A stretch of DNA of 64,000 nt from Sinobaca qinghaiensis (GTDB taxonomy: Bacteria; Bacillota; Bacilli; Bacillales; Marinococcaceae), in contig NZ_RAPK01000008.1 in the NCBI RefSeq assembly GCF_003610495.1, forward strand, positions 1 through 64,000, given 5' to 3'. A program made the translations under genes and the position numbers. Below are positions 49,642 to 59,117 of this stretch, piece by piece. Below the pieces are notes generated by a model, which saw only the letters and a program-made list of their open reading frames with translations, did no database searches and had not been told where the DNA came from. Position 1 is the first letter of the stretch. Every line of letters begins with the position of its first letter.

Positions 49642-51114
49642 TTAAGCAAACCAGTTAAGGGCTGCAGGCTTCTTATTACGGAAAATATGTTTCACTTCCG
49701 TATACTCTTCAAAGCCGATATGACCGAGCTCGCGGCCAAACCCGGACTGCTTGTAGCCGCCCCAGGGAGCCTGGGCAAAGTATGGATGAAAGTCGTTAAT
49801 CCAGACCGTACCCATACGAAGCTGTGCTGCTACACTTTCCGCTTTGGCAATATCATTTGTAAATACAGCACCCGCCAGCCCGTAAATGGTGTCGTTAGCG
49901 AGCGTTACGGCTTCCTCTTCTGTTTGGAACGTCTCAATAGTAAGAACCGGACCGAATACTTCCTCCTGCACAATTCTCATATCCGCCTTACACTCTGTAA
50001 AGATAGTCGGCAGATAGAACGAACCATTCTGCAGTTCTTTCTCCTGAGGACGGGAACCGCCGAGAACAAGCTTTGCTCCTTCTTCCTGCCCTATTTCTAC
50101 ATACTTCTCCACTTTGGCGCGATGCTCATTGGATATAAGGGGGCCGGACTGCGTGCTTTCGTCAAAACCATTGCCAAGCTTAATATTTTTAGAGCGTTTC
50201 ACCAGCTCTTCTACAAATTCATCGTGCATGCTTTCTTCTATAATAAGACGCGAGCCGGCCGAACACACCTGGCCGCCATGGAAAAATACAGCGTTCATCG
50301 CCTGATCAACTGCTGTATCAAAGTCTGCGTCAGCAAAAATGATATTCGGGTTTTTTCCGCCAAGCTCAAGCGCAATTTTCTTTACGTTTACGCTTGCTGC
50401 CTGCATAATTTTCTTTCCTGTGTCGATACCTCCGGTAAAAGAAATCAGGTCTACATCAACATTTTCGGAAAGCTCGGCTCCAACCGCTGCCCCGGATCCT
50501 AATACAAGATTAGCAACTCCTTTTGGAAATCCAGCTTCTTCCATTAACTCAAATACCTTTACGGTCGTAAGCGGTGTAATTTCACTTGGCTTGACTACAA
50601 TTGTATTTCCCGCTGCCAGCGCCGGGGCAATTTTCCAGGCTGCCTGAAGCAGTGGATAGTTCCAAGGGGTAATTTGTCCGCATACACCGACCGGCTCTCT
50701 AACTACACGGCTTTCCGAATCCGGAAGAGGCGAGGCGATCACTTCTCCCCCGTTTTTGTCGGCAAGCCCTGCGAAATACTGGAAGACGCCGGCAATATCA
50801 TCCATATCTGCTCGGCTTTCCACCATAGTTTTTCCGGTATCAAGTGTTTCCAGCTCTGCCATCTCTTCATTATCACGTCTAATAAAGTCAGCTATCTTTT
50901 GTACCAGGCTTCCTCTAATAGCTGCAGGCGTACCGGCCCATTCACCATTATCGAAGGCTTCGCGTGCCGCCTGAATTGCAGCCCGGGAATCTTCCCTGTC
51001 TCCTTCTGCAGCCGTTGCAATAGTCTCCTGATTGAACGGATTTAAAATACGGCGGGTCTTTCCTGATGTGGCTTCTACCCACGCTCCATTAATAAACATT
51101 CTCTTATCAGACAA
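49642..51114 (-). CDS. gbsA: betaine aldehyde dehydrogenase
   Basis: A 490-residue NAD-dependent aldehyde dehydrogenase that oxidises glycine betaine aldehyde to glycine betaine, the osmoprotectant. The catalytic cysteine lies in FHGGQVCSAGSRL and the general-base glutamate in LELGGKNPN. WINDFHPYFAQAPWGGYKQSG near the end is typical of the GbsA/BetB group. The choline oxidation partner gbsB and regulator gbsR are not adjacent. Substrate naming rests on similarity and the salt-adapted context. Confidence 0.92.
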   Translation of the reverse strand: MSDKRMFINGAWVEATSGKTRRILNPFNQETIATAAEGDREDSRAAIQAAREAFDNGEWAGTPAAIRGSLVQKIADFIRRDNEEMAELETLDTGKTMVESRADMDDIAGVFQYFAGLADKNGGEVIASPLPDSESRVVREPVGVCGQITPWNYPLLQAAWKIAPALAAGNTIVVKPSEITPLTTVKVFELMEEAGFPKGVANLVLGSGAAVGAELSENVDVDLISFTGGIDTGKKIMQAASVNVKKIALELGGKNPNIIFADADFDTAVDQAMNAVFFHGGQVCSAGSRLIIEESMHDEFVEELVKRSKNIKLGNGFDESTQSGPLISNEHRAKVEKYVEIGQEEGAKLVLGGSRPQEKELQNGSFYLPTIFTECKADMRIVQEEVFGPVLTIETFQTEEEAVTLANDTIYGLAGAVFTNDIAKAESVAAQLRMGTVWINDFHPYFAQAPWGGYKQSGFGRELGHIGFEEYTEVKHIFRNKKPAALNWFA

Positions 51115-51199
51115 GTAAAATGCCCCCTTCTATTTCTTTCATTTGTTTCCTTCAAAAAAACTCGTTATCAACTCTATAGCAGAAACGATGAATGTATAC

Positions 51200-51309
51200 G
51201 GGATGAGGTACAAGATCAGCTTAACACTATTTTGGACATGCCGGAATATTCTGGAGAAATTAAAGAACAAGCACAGAAGCTGGCATCCTTTCCGGCAGAA
51301 ATCAAATAA
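51200..51309 (+). pseudogene. possible gene remnant, C-terminal fragment
   Basis: One frame reads protein-like to a TAA at 51307-51309 (DEVQDQLNTILDMPEYSGEI, then KEQAQKLASFPAEIK) but has no start codon. A second frame just upstream reads VINSIAETMNVYG, so a single frameshift near 51208 would join them. It may be the tail of a decayed gene. No family is recognised and chance is possible. Confidence 0.3.
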
Positions 51310-51350
51310 GTTCTTCCTCTTATAAACAGATTAAAATAGATGCTGAAATC

Positions 51351-51393
51351 AAAAAAAAAAGACAGAGTGGATTGATCTCCTGCCACTCTGTCT
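51351..51393 (-). terminator. terminator of the usp gene
   Basis: On the minus strand an 11-bp AGACAGAGTGG/CCACTCTGTCT stem is followed by ten T residues, shortly after the usp stop. Confidence 0.92.
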
Positions 51394-51409
51394 CTTATTG
51401 TTTTGCATT

Positions 51410-51829
51410 TTATTTTACAATCATCACCGGACACTGGACCCGCTTTGCCACTTTGTGGCTGACGCTTCCGAGCACCATCGTCTGGACCTGGTTTAAACCG
51501 CGGCTTCCAATGATGACGCACTGGTAGGAGCCTTCGTTGGCAAACTTCACAATGGTCGGGCCCGGATCGCCATGCTTAATATGAATATCATAGGAAATAT
51601 TTTTTTCCTTCAGCTTGGTTTCAATAGGAGCAAGCTTTGCTTTTCTTTTGCTGTTAATAACGTTGGAATCACCGTATTTCAGCACATCTGATTTTGATTT
51701 GTCTCCATCTACTGCGAAAATGATGTCCATATGAGAATCCTGTTCATGTTCCACCATAGCCATGGCGTGTTCGGCCGCACGCACTGAATTCTCTGAACCA
51801 TCAGCTGCAAGAAGTACTTTTTTATACAT
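51410..51829 (-). CDS. universal stress protein, UspA family
   Basis: A 139-residue UspA-fold protein. The N-terminal LLAADGSENSVRAAEHA and the ATP-binding G-2x-G-9x-G-S/T stretch IGSRGLNQVQTMVLGSVSHKV are present, so it probably binds ATP. The ATG at 51829 has GGGAG eight bases upstream; another two codons earlier is possible. It lies downstream of sulP in the same direction; SulP-Usp pairs are common in Bacillaceae. Confidence 0.92.
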   Translation of the reverse strand: MYKKVLLAADGSENSVRAAEHAMAMVEHEQDSHMDIIFAVDGDKSKSDVLKYGDSNVINSKRKAKLAPIETKLKEKNISYDIHIKHGDPGPTIVKFANEGSYQCVIIGSRGLNQVQTMVLGSVSHKVAKRVQCPVMIVK

Positions 51830-51955
51830 CGCCATCTCTCCCTTACTATATATATACGACGAGGAAGAAAGAAATTCCTTCCACTTTTTCATCTGTTCCC
51901 GGGATAAAAAAACAAAAGGAGCTCCTCTTCCCTATCTTTGGAGTAAACCAGCTCA

Positions 51956-53422
51956 TTAGTGACCGGAGATCATGCCGTCCAGCTTTTCTATTAAACGGGA
52001 GCTTTCTTTGTTTACGCCGATAAAGCCTGTCGTGATATCTTTTTGTTTGTATTTGCTTTTTACTTTATCCAGCGCTTCTACAGCGGAATCGTCCCAGACA
52101 TGTGACTCGGAAAGATCAATGTCTATATGCTTGATTCCCGCTTCCGCGTCTTTATCGTAGTCAAAGCTTTTTGTAAACTCTGAGACCGAAGCAAAGAAAA
52201 GCTGCGCCTGAACGCGGTAGACTTTCGTCGTCTTATCGCTGCCTTCTTCTTCCGTCAGCTTCACACGGGAGATTTTCGCTGCGAAAAATACCATGCTGAG
52301 AAGAACGCCGGCAAACACACCGATCGCAAGGTTATGCGTGTACACAACAACAATGACCGTCAGCACCATTACGATCGTGTCTGATTTTGGTATCTTCGGC
52401 ATAGCCCGGATAGAGCCCCAGTCGAATGTACTGATCGATACCATAATCATGACGCCGGCAAGCGCCGCCATTGGAATCTGTACAACCAGTCCGCCGAGAA
52501 TAATAATGAGAAACATTAAGAATACGCCGGCAACTAAAGAAGACAAGCGTCCGCTTCCGCCGGATTTTACGTTAATGACAGATTGACCGATCATCGCACA
52601 GCCTGCCATGCCTCCGAAAAATCCGGTCACGACGTTGGCATAGCCCTGCCCTTTGGATTCTTTGTTTTTGTTACTTTCCGTATCGGTCATATCATCGACA
52701 ATATTCGAAGTCAGCAGAGATTCAAGCAGACCTACGACTGTCAGGGATAAGGCATAAGGAAAAATAATCGCGAGCGTCTCAAAATTCAACGGGATATCCG
52801 GAATTAAAAAGATCGGGAGTGTACTCGGAAGAGCACCCATGTCTCCTACGTCGCGGACATTAAAGCCCATGAAAATAGCAAAGGCGCTGACTACGATAAT
52901 CGCAATCATCGTAGAAGGAATCGCTTTTGAAATAAGCGGAAACGTATAAATGATCAGAAGCGTAAGCGCTACGAGCGCATACATGACCCACGATTCTCCT
53001 TCAAAATGTTCGATCTGCGCTATAAAGATAAGAATAGCCAGGGAATTTACAAACCCGACCATAACGGAACGCGGAATAAACTTCATCAGACGGGACAATC
53101 CGCTGAATCCGAAAATCACCTGCAGAATTCCCGTCAGCACGGTAGCTGCAAGCAGGTATTCCAGGCCGTGGTTTGCTACAAGCGTCACCATTAACAATGC
53201 CATCGCACCGGTGGCAGCCGAAATCATTCCCGGACGACCGCCGACAAAAGCAATAACAACTGCGATACAGAAGGATGCGTACAGCCCCACCTGGGGATCT
53301 ACGCCGGCAATGATGGAAAAGGCAATCGCTTCCGGTATAAGAGCAAGCGCCACCACCATTCCGGCCATTACGTCCCCTCTTACATTTCCAAACCATTCTT
53401 TTTTCAGTTTTTGAACATTCAC
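51956..53422 (-). CDS. SulP family anion transporter with STAS domain
   Basis: A 488-residue SLC26/SulP transporter with 12-14 spans ([12 protein letters not shown] near residue 40; [20 protein letters not shown] in the middle; [18 protein letters not shown]) and a cytosolic STAS domain from about residue 400. Members carry sulfate, bicarbonate or other anions; the substrate cannot be fixed here, though Na+-coupled bicarbonate uptake would suit an alkaliphile. A structured leader of ~115 bases precedes it. Confidence 0.92.
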   Translation of the reverse strand: MNVQKLKKEWFGNVRGDVMAGMVVALALIPEAIAFSIIAGVDPQVGLYASFCIAVVIAFVGGRPGMISAATGAMALLMVTLVANHGLEYLLAATVLTGILQVIFGFSGLSRLMKFIPRSVMVGFVNSLAILIFIAQIEHFEGESWVMYALVALTLLIIYTFPLISKAIPSTMIAIIVVSAFAIFMGFNVRDVGDMGALPSTLPIFLIPDIPLNFETLAIIFPYALSLTVVGLLESLLTSNIVDDMTDTESNKNKESKGQGYANVVTGFFGGMAGCAMIGQSVINVKSGGSGRLSSLVAGVFLMFLIIILGGLVVQIPMAALAGVMIMVSISTFDWGSIRAMPKIPKSDTIVMVLTVIVVVYTHNLAIGVFAGVLLSMVFFAAKISRVKLTEEEGSDKTTKVYRVQAQLFFASVSEFTKSFDYDKDAEAGIKHIDIDLSESHVWDDSAVEALDKVKSKYKQKDITTGFIGVNKESSRLIEKLDGMISGH

Positions 53423-53461
53423 TTTCTCGAAAAACCTTCTTTCCGTTTGTATTATTTTTTT

Positions 53462-53540
53462 GTGATCTGCCGAATAATTCGATCACTATAGGGTAAAGCC
53501 TTGGCCGCTGTCTCTATACAGCAGCCCCGTTGGGAACATA
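53462..53540 (-). ncRNA. structured 5' leader of sulP, possible riboswitch
   Basis: The minus-strand leader contains a CCC-AAC-GGG turn, a 9-bp stem GGCTGCTGT/ACAGCGGCC with loop ATAGAG (53526-53503), the unpaired AAGGCTTTACCC, and a GTGATC/GATCAC hairpin (53486-53462). It lies between a promoter and the sulP ribosome site and is not followed by a T run. I cannot match it to a riboswitch class from memory. Confidence 0.45.
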
Positions 53541-53543
53541 GAA

Positions 53544-53571
53544 ATTTTACCATAATCCCTGTTTTTTGCAA
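53544..53571 (-). promoter_or_regulatory. sigA-type promoter of sulP
   Basis: On the minus strand TTGCAA (53571-53566) and TAAAAT (53549-53544) are separated by 16 bases, placing the transcript start near 53537. Confidence 0.5.
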
Positions 53572-53655
53572 CCTCTTTTGTTTCCGTGCATGATTAAACA
53601 GTACTGTTTACGGGAATAGAGCCAATGGATTACTTTTCATAAGGAGCGATATAGT

Positions 53656-54285
53656 ATGTATAAAGCATTTTTGTTTGATATTGATGGAACATTGTTAAAT
53701 ACAGAAGAAACGATTTTAAAATCTCTGCGCCGCGCCATTGAGGAAGAAACCGGTGAAGTAATAGAAGATCGCAACCTCGTCCACGCGCTTGATGCGCCGG
53801 CTGATAAAGCCCTGACCCAGCTGGGAATTCAGGACCAGTCAGCTATTCAGGAAAAATGGAGTGCTTATGCCTCGGAAAACCGCGGGCTGATTCATGTCTT
53901 TCCAGGAGTAATAGAAGTACTGGAAGGCTTAAAGCAGCAGGGATTTCACGTCGGGATTGTGACTTCCAAAACAAAGCAGGAATTCGAGGATAAAGCTGCG
54001 CCTTTTGAACTGCAGACCTACGTAGATGATATTGTATACGCCGAAGAAACAACGAACCATAAACCTTCCGGCGACCCGATTCTGGCTTATCTCGACAAAG
54101 CCAATCTAGAAGCCGCAGAGGCTGTGTATATTGGCGATACCCTTCAGGATGAAAAAAGTGCTCGTGCTGCCGGAACCAATTTCGGGCTCGCTGCCTGGAG
54201 CGCGACACCGCATGAAGATGCACAGCCTGATCACACTTTTAAAGAACCATCTGATATTCTGCAATACATTCATGACAACAAATAA
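53656..54285 (+). CDS. HAD family phosphatase, PpaX/Gph-like
   Basis: A 209-residue HAD-IA hydrolase. Motif I is FDIDGTLLNTEE, motif II VGIVTSKT, motif III lysine in NHKPSGDP and motif IV YIGDTLQDEKSARAAG. The four-helix cap fits pyrophosphatase PpaX and phosphoglycolate phosphatase relatives. The substrate is open. AAGGAGCG precedes the ATG, and a terminator follows. Confidence 0.92.
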   Translation: MYKAFLFDIDGTLLNTEETILKSLRRAIEEETGEVIEDRNLVHALDAPADKALTQLGIQDQSAIQEKWSAYASENRGLIHVFPGVIEVLEGLKQQGFHVGIVTSKTKQEFEDKAAPFELQTYVDDIVYAEETTNHKPSGDPILAYLDKANLEAAEAVYIGDTLQDEKSARAAGTNFGLAAWSATPHEDAQPDHTFKEPSDILQYIHDNK

Positions 54286-54335
54286 AAACGAGCAGCATTT
54301 CCATTTATTAAAAAAGTAAACGTTCTGCCCATCGA

Positions 54336-54377
54336 AAATAACCTCGCATTCCCTAAAAAAGGGATACGAGGTTATTT
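54336..54377. terminator. bidirectional terminator
   Basis: An 11-bp AAATAACCTCG/CGAGGTTATTT stem extended by ATTCCCT/AGGGAT lies between converging genes. Confidence 0.85.
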
Positions 54378-54459
54378 CATGTATCTTTTTATCTTCTTAA
54401 TAAAACAAAAAATCATTATCGATAACATACTTTTCCAACCGGATTTTTGTTTTTTTTCG

Positions 54460-55089
54460 TTAAAGCTTTTGTTCCCATTCGCTGTAGAACTGTTCAAGAT
54501 AAGAGACCATAAAACGCTGGCGGTGATGAGCCAGCTGCTTGGCGCGGTCTGTATTCATCAGGCTTTTGAGACGGAGAAGCTTATCGAAAAAGTGCTGAAT
54601 AGCTGTATCTCTGTCTCTTCTATCTGCGGAAGCCGGCTCATGAAGAGGCTTCCCGTGCGTCCCGGAATAGGCAAAAGCCCGGGCTATTCCGATCGCCCCC
54701 ATCGCATCAAGACGGTCGGCATCCTGCACAACCTTGCCTTCGATTGTTTTCATTTCTGCTTTATTTGTACCATTTCGAAATGACATGGTTTCAATTATAT
54801 CCATCACGTGCATGGAGATGTCCTCTTCCACTCCGTGGCTGTCGAGCCAGCTTCTCACATTATCCAGCCCTTCTTCTTCCGTGCAGTTTAGCTTTTTATC
54901 GGCAATATCGTGAAGCCACGCCGTCAGTTCCACCACATAAAGATCGGCTTCTGTTTCGCGGCCGAGTTCCACCGCCTGCTTGGCGACCCGCTCTGTGTGC
55001 CAGAAATCGTGGGCTGGATCGGCATGCTTAAAAAAAGCGGCCGCTTCCTGTTTTGCCTGGCTGATGATAGTCTTCTGCTGTTCATTCAT
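54460..55089 (-). CDS. HD domain phosphohydrolase
   Basis: A 209-residue HD-superfamily protein. Metal ligands are visible at HDFWHTERV (near residue 28), WLHDIAD (near 59) and VVQDADRLDAMGAIG (near 122). It belongs to the YpgQ/YedJ-type small HD hydrolases; YpgQ cleaves nucleoside triphosphates in vitro, but the physiological substrate of this group is unclear. Confidence 0.9.
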   Translation of the reverse strand: MNEQQKTIISQAKQEAAAFFKHADPAHDFWHTERVAKQAVELGRETEADLYVVELTAWLHDIADKKLNCTEEEGLDNVRSWLDSHGVEEDISMHVMDIIETMSFRNGTNKAEMKTIEGKVVQDADRLDAMGAIGIARAFAYSGTHGKPLHEPASADRRDRDTAIQHFFDKLLRLKSLMNTDRAKQLAHHRQRFMVSYLEQFYSEWEQKL

Positions 55090-55281
55090 ACGTATACTCC
55101 CCCGTTTCCCACAGTTTCACACTGCTTTCTTTCATTATACTCTTTATACAGCTTACTATAAGATACGCTGTCTTTGTTTATTTCTACAGATATTAACGTA
55201 CTCCTCTTCTCCTTTCATTTGATTTTCAGCAAAATGTGATAAAATAAACGTTTAAGCAGTAATAAAAGGAGAGATGAGGCA

Positions 55282-58200
55282 TTGCCTTACATACCTAAAA
55301 AACAGATTCGGCGTTTAGCCGGCCCGACCGTATACGCCAGAGGACTTGATTATTATGAACGAGGATATATAAAAGGAATTCAGCAGCAGCAGAATGGCAC
55401 GATCAGCAAGATCAAAGCAAGCGTGCAGGGAGAGGAAATGTATAAAGTAGAGCTCTTTTTTCTCGAAAGCGGAGAATGGGAGGATGGCTCCTGCACATGT
55501 CCGGCCCACAGCGACGGCATGCACGTATGCAAGCACATGGCCGCTGTGATGATAGAGCTTGCCAGCCTGCAGAAGCCGGAAGTTTCCTCATTTTTTTCCG
55601 AGCCCGTCCAAAAAAAACAAGTGAGTGAAAAAGAAGCCACTTCATCGCTTCGGCATTTTTTTATGGATCATTTTTCGGGAAGGCTGACGACCGTAGAGTC
55701 AATCGGAGAGCCGATGCGCGCCGAGTTTGTGCTGCAGTTTTTCTCCGACTACAGCTTTGTGCAGGAAAAATATTTCACGGTGCAGCTGCGGATCGGCGTA
55801 GATAAACTGTATGTCGTTAAAAACATGGAGGACCTATTTGCATCCATCCGCCAGCGCTCCCTGCTTCCTATTACAAAGAACTTCACTTTCGATCCGACCT
55901 ATCACTATTTTAAAGAAGAAGATCTGCAGGCATTAAAGATGCTTGAATATATTGTACGAAATCAAAAATGGCAGAAAGACGGACGCACGGCATCCTTCGG
56001 CTATTCCGAAACGTCTGCCCGGGCTATCCAGGTACCACCTGTAGCCGCAGAGCAGATGCTCGAACGACTTACTCCCTGCCGTCAGGTGTTTGTTCAATCG
56101 GCAACACGCAATCAGCTTGTGCCGTTTATGGTAAAAGAAGAATTTCCCGGCACGTTTGATATGCAGCAGGCCGATGAAGACTATCTTATTTCCTATTCCG
56201 CGGTTTCCTATCCGCCAAAACGGATCAGCCTGACCTCCTATTATATCTGGAATGACCGCCTGTATAAAATTGATCCGGAAGCGGACCGCGATATCGTTCT
56301 GCTTTTTCATATGCTGATGGACACGCCGCAGGGAAGGCTTCCGCTTTCTTCAGAAGAGGTCGGACAGGTATATAAGCAGATTGTGGCACCGCTGGAGCAG
56401 AATGAAAAGCTGGAGATGACGGAATCCATCCGTTCTTCTATCGAGGAACAGCCGCTTCAGGCCAAAATCTACCTCGATAAAAAGGAAAACGGACTGACGG
56501 CCGATCCGCTGTTCTCCTACGGCCCTTACTCTATTCATGCCGTAACAGAACAGCAGACTCCGGAAGACAAAGCGATTCTTGTACGCGACACAAAACAGGA
56601 AAAAGACATCCTTCAGTTTATTGAGGAAGCCGGCTTCCACTGGAACGGCGAACGGCTGATTCTTTCCCAGGAAGAAGATATTGCTTTATTTTTTCTCGAT
56701 ATTCTGCCGGAGCTGAAAAAGCAGGCCGACGTTTTTATGAGCCGCGCAGCGGAAAGTACGTTTATTCCACCGGAGACGCTTCAGGTTGAGGCCGCTCTTG
56801 ACCCTTCTATGGGATGGCTCGATATTTCCTTTGAAACCTCGGATTTAAACGAGGAAGATGTATTCCACCTGATGAAAGCGCTGAAGGAAAAAAAGCGCTA
56901 CTACAAAACAATAGAGGGCGGCTATGTTTCCTTAACGAGCAGCTGGATGAAAAACCTGCAGGACCTGCTTCAGGATACGCCTGTAACGGAAGAAAACACG
57001 GAAAATAAAAAGATGCGTATGCCCTCCTACAAAACGCTTCTGCTCGATGATAAAACGCGGGAAAGTGCCGGGTGGAATGCCTCTGCAACAATGGAGGATC
57101 TTATCCGCCACATCCGTGATCCGCAGACGTTTGAAGTGGAACTGCCGGAGAGGCTGAATGCCGATCTCCGCGACTACCAGAAGCTGGGCTTTCAATGGAT
57201 GAAGGCGTTGACCGCTTATGGGTTCGGCGGTATTTTAGCGGATGATATGGGGCTTGGAAAAACGCTTCAGACCCTGACGTATATTCTCTCTGAACGTCAG
57301 AAAAATCCTGAAGCCCCGCCTTTTTTAATCGTTGCCCCTTCTTCGTTAATATACAATTGGGAAAAAGAAGCCCAGCGGTTCACACCTGACCTTAAGATCG
57401 CAGTGATCCACGGCACCAAGCCGCAGCGCAAAAAACAATGGAGCACCTATGAAGAGGCCGACGTCTGGATTACGTCGTATCCGCTTCTGCGCCGCGATGA
57501 AGAACTTTACCGGGGCCGCGTATTTTACGGACTGATTCTCGATGAAGCCCAAAATATTAAAAATCATCTGTCCAAATCGTTCCGCGCTGTAAGACGGATG
57601 GACGCCGGCCGTATTTTTGCCTTAAGCGGCACGCCGATCGAAAACAAGCTGGAAGAGCTCTGGTCGATGTTTGCTGTTATTATGCCGGGACTGTTTCCGG
57701 ACGTCTCCAAGTTTAAACAGCTGTCTCCCGACCAGATCAAACAGCGGATTGCTCCTTTTATTATGAGACGGACGAAAAAAGAAGTATTAAAAGAGCTGCC
57801 CGATAAAATTGAAAGCTCTCTCTACTGCGAATTGAATAAGCAGCAGCGTGAAACCTATATGGCTTATTTGGAGCGCATTAAAGCAGAAACGAGCCAGCAG
57901 CTTAAAGAGGGATTGTCCTCCAACCGGATGAATATTCTTGCCAATCTGACCCGCCTGCGCCAGCTCTGCTGCCATCCGGGGATGTTCCTGGAAAATTACA
58001 CGGGAAGCTCCGGAAAATTGGATGAGCTGATGGCGTTTATGAAAGACAGCAAGGAAAACGGGCGCCGGGTATTGGTCTTTTCCCAGTTTACGAGCATGCT
58101 TTCCATTATTTCCAAAGCATTCGATGAAGCAGGACTCTCCTATTTTTATCTGGATGGCAAAACACCGTCCGACCAGCGGATGGCACTGACCGAACAATTC

Positions 58201-58521
58201 AATGAAGGCTCTGCTGATTCCTTTTTAATTTCGCTGAAGGCAGGAGGCACAGGATTGAACCTGACAGGAGCCGACACGGTTGTGCTGTTTGACCTTTGGT
58301 GGAACCCGGCTGTAGAGAGCCAGGCCGCCGACCGCGCCCACCGCATCGGCCAGAAGCGGGTTGTACAGGTCGTCAAGCTGATTTCACAGGGCACGATTGA
58401 AGAGAAAATCCTTTCGCTTCAGGACAAAAAGAAAGCTCTGTTCGACCAGGTCATACAGACCGGCGAAAGCAGCCTTTCTTCCTTATCGGAAGACGATATC
58501 CGTGAGCTTCTTGATTTATAA
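55282..58521 (+). CDS. SWIM zinc finger SNF2-type DEAD/H helicase
   Basis: A 1079-residue protein. A SWIM zinc finger (CTCPAHSDGMHVCKH) lies at residues ~73-87, followed by a long Bacillus-type helicase-associated region. The SNF2 core starts near 630: Walker A ADDMGLGKTLQT, DEAQ box (LILDEAQNIKN), SGTPIENKLEELWS, and the C-terminal lobe with VFSQFTSML, SLKAGGTGLNLTGADTV and QAADRAHRIGQ. It is a dsDNA translocase; the process served is unknown. The start is TTG after AGGAGAGATGAGGCA. Confidence 0.94.
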   Translation: MPYIPKKQIRRLAGPTVYARGLDYYERGYIKGIQQQQNGTISKIKASVQGEEMYKVELFFLESGEWEDGSCTCPAHSDGMHVCKHMAAVMIELASLQKPEVSSFFSEPVQKKQVSEKEATSSLRHFFMDHFSGRLTTVESIGEPMRAEFVLQFFSDYSFVQEKYFTVQLRIGVDKLYVVKNMEDLFASIRQRSLLPITKNFTFDPTYHYFKEEDLQALKMLEYIVRNQKWQKDGRTASFGYSETSARAIQVPPVAAEQMLERLTPCRQVFVQSATRNQLVPFMVKEEFPGTFDMQQADEDYLISYSAVSYPPKRISLTSYYIWNDRLYKIDPEADRDIVLLFHMLMDTPQGRLPLSSEEVGQVYKQIVAPLEQNEKLEMTESIRSSIEEQPLQAKIYLDKKENGLTADPLFSYGPYSIHAVTEQQTPEDKAILVRDTKQEKDILQFIEEAGFHWNGERLILSQEEDIALFFLDILPELKKQADVFMSRAAESTFIPPETLQVEAALDPSMGWLDISFETSDLNEEDVFHLMKALKEKKRYYKTIEGGYVSLTSSWMKNLQDLLQDTPVTEENTENKKMRMPSYKTLLLDDKTRESAGWNASATMEDLIRHIRDPQTFEVELPERLNADLRDYQKLGFQWMKALTAYGFGGILADDMGLGKTLQTLTYILSERQKNPEAPPFLIVAPSSLIYNWEKEAQRFTPDLKIAVIHGTKPQRKKQWSTYEEADVWITSYPLLRRDEELYRGRVFYGLILDEAQNIKNHLSKSFRAVRRMDAGRIFALSGTPIENKLEELWSMFAVIMPGLFPDVSKFKQLSPDQIKQRIAPFIMRRTKKEVLKELPDKIESSLYCELNKQQRETYMAYLERIKAETSQQLKEGLSSNRMNILANLTRLRQLCCHPGMFLENYTGSSGKLDELMAFMKDSKENGRRVLVFSQFTSMLSIISKAFDEAGLSYFYLDGKTPSDQRMALTEQFNEGSADSFLISLKAGGTGLNLTGADTVVLFDLWWNPAVESQAADRAHRIGQKRVVQVVKLISQGTIEEKILSLQDKKKALFDQVIQTGESSLSSLSEDDIRELLDL

Positions 58522-58523
58522 AG

Positions 58524-58561
58524 AAAAGCCGGCCCCCTGAATCTCAGGATGCCGGCTTTCT
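58524..58561. terminator. bidirectional terminator
   Basis: A GCCGGC stem with outer A/T pairs and an inner TGA/TCA pairing, between the helicase gene and the converging unidentified gene. Confidence 0.82.
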
Positions 58562-58562
58562 T

Positions 58563-59039
58563 CTATTTCTGGGCAGTAAACAACAGACGCCCTTCCTGCT
58601 TTTTATCTACAACAATCCGCCAGGTTAAAAATGCCCGGCGCAGTTCTTCATGCCATTCTTCCGGTGAATCGGTTTCCATAACAAAACTGATCGAGCGTTT
58701 CGGCCTTACCGCCTTTTCAATCTGCTGGAACGTTTCCAGAAGCATCGTTTGTTTGTACGATGCAGTATCAATAAGCAGAAACACCCAATCCAGAGAAGAC
58801 GGGGTCCACTCTACCATGTCCAAACTCGGTACACAGTGAAGCTGGTGGGATTTCAGTTTTTCCGCCGCTTTTCCTCCGTCCGCTTCCACTAGCGTAAAGA
58901 CGCCTCTGGCCTGACGGACGGCCTCAGCTGCTGCAGCTGTCTGCTCTTCAGACAATGCACCGATCTGCATAACATCCGCTTTGGGAATTTTTTTAATTAC
59001 GGGAAGGTAGCGTGAGATATAGTGGATCGGATCCGTCAC
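58563..59039 (-). CDS. unidentified 158-residue cytosolic protein
   Basis: A protein with alternating strand-helix pattern: MQIGALSEEQTAAAAEAVRQ, GVFTLVEADGGKAAEKL, DWVFLLIDTASYKQTMLLETFQQIEKAVRPKRSISFVM. This resembles the second half of a Rossmann-like methyltransferase fold (a DxVFLL strand, then a helix and an SISFVMET strand) but lacks a clear SAM-binding GxGxG loop. I do not recognise a family. It has no membrane segment or signal. It is transcribed alone, divergent from nothing obvious, just after the mtl operon terminator. Confidence 0.7.
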   Translation of the reverse strand: MTDPIHYISRYLPVIKKIPKADVMQIGALSEEQTAAAAEAVRQARGVFTLVEADGGKAAEKLKSHQLHCVPSLDMVEWTPSSLDWVFLLIDTASYKQTMLLETFQQIEKAVRPKRSISFVMETDSPEEWHEELRRAFLTWRIVVDKKQEGRLLFTAQK

Positions 59040-59080
59040 GATAACCTGCCTCCTTTTTGCTGTCTTTGTTTTAGTATACC

Positions 59081-59117
59081 AAAAGGCCTCCCTGTTTTGT
59101 CCGGGAGGCCTTTCTTT
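59081..59117 (-). terminator. terminator of the mannitol operon
   Basis: An 11-bp AAAGGCCTCCC/GGGAGGCCTTT stem with a 10-base loop and flanking T residues, immediately after the mtlD stop. Confidence 0.88.

Noticed and set aside
49639-50502. A 287-codon open frame on the plus strand inside the betaine aldehyde dehydrogenase gene
   Set aside because: It is fully antisense to a clear enzyme, is rich in Cys, Phe, Arg and Lys like reverse-frame translations, and has no ribosome site.
51829-51955. A sigB-like GTTTAC...GGGAAG pair upstream of the usp gene
   Set aside because: The spacing is only 10 bases, too short for the sigB consensus.
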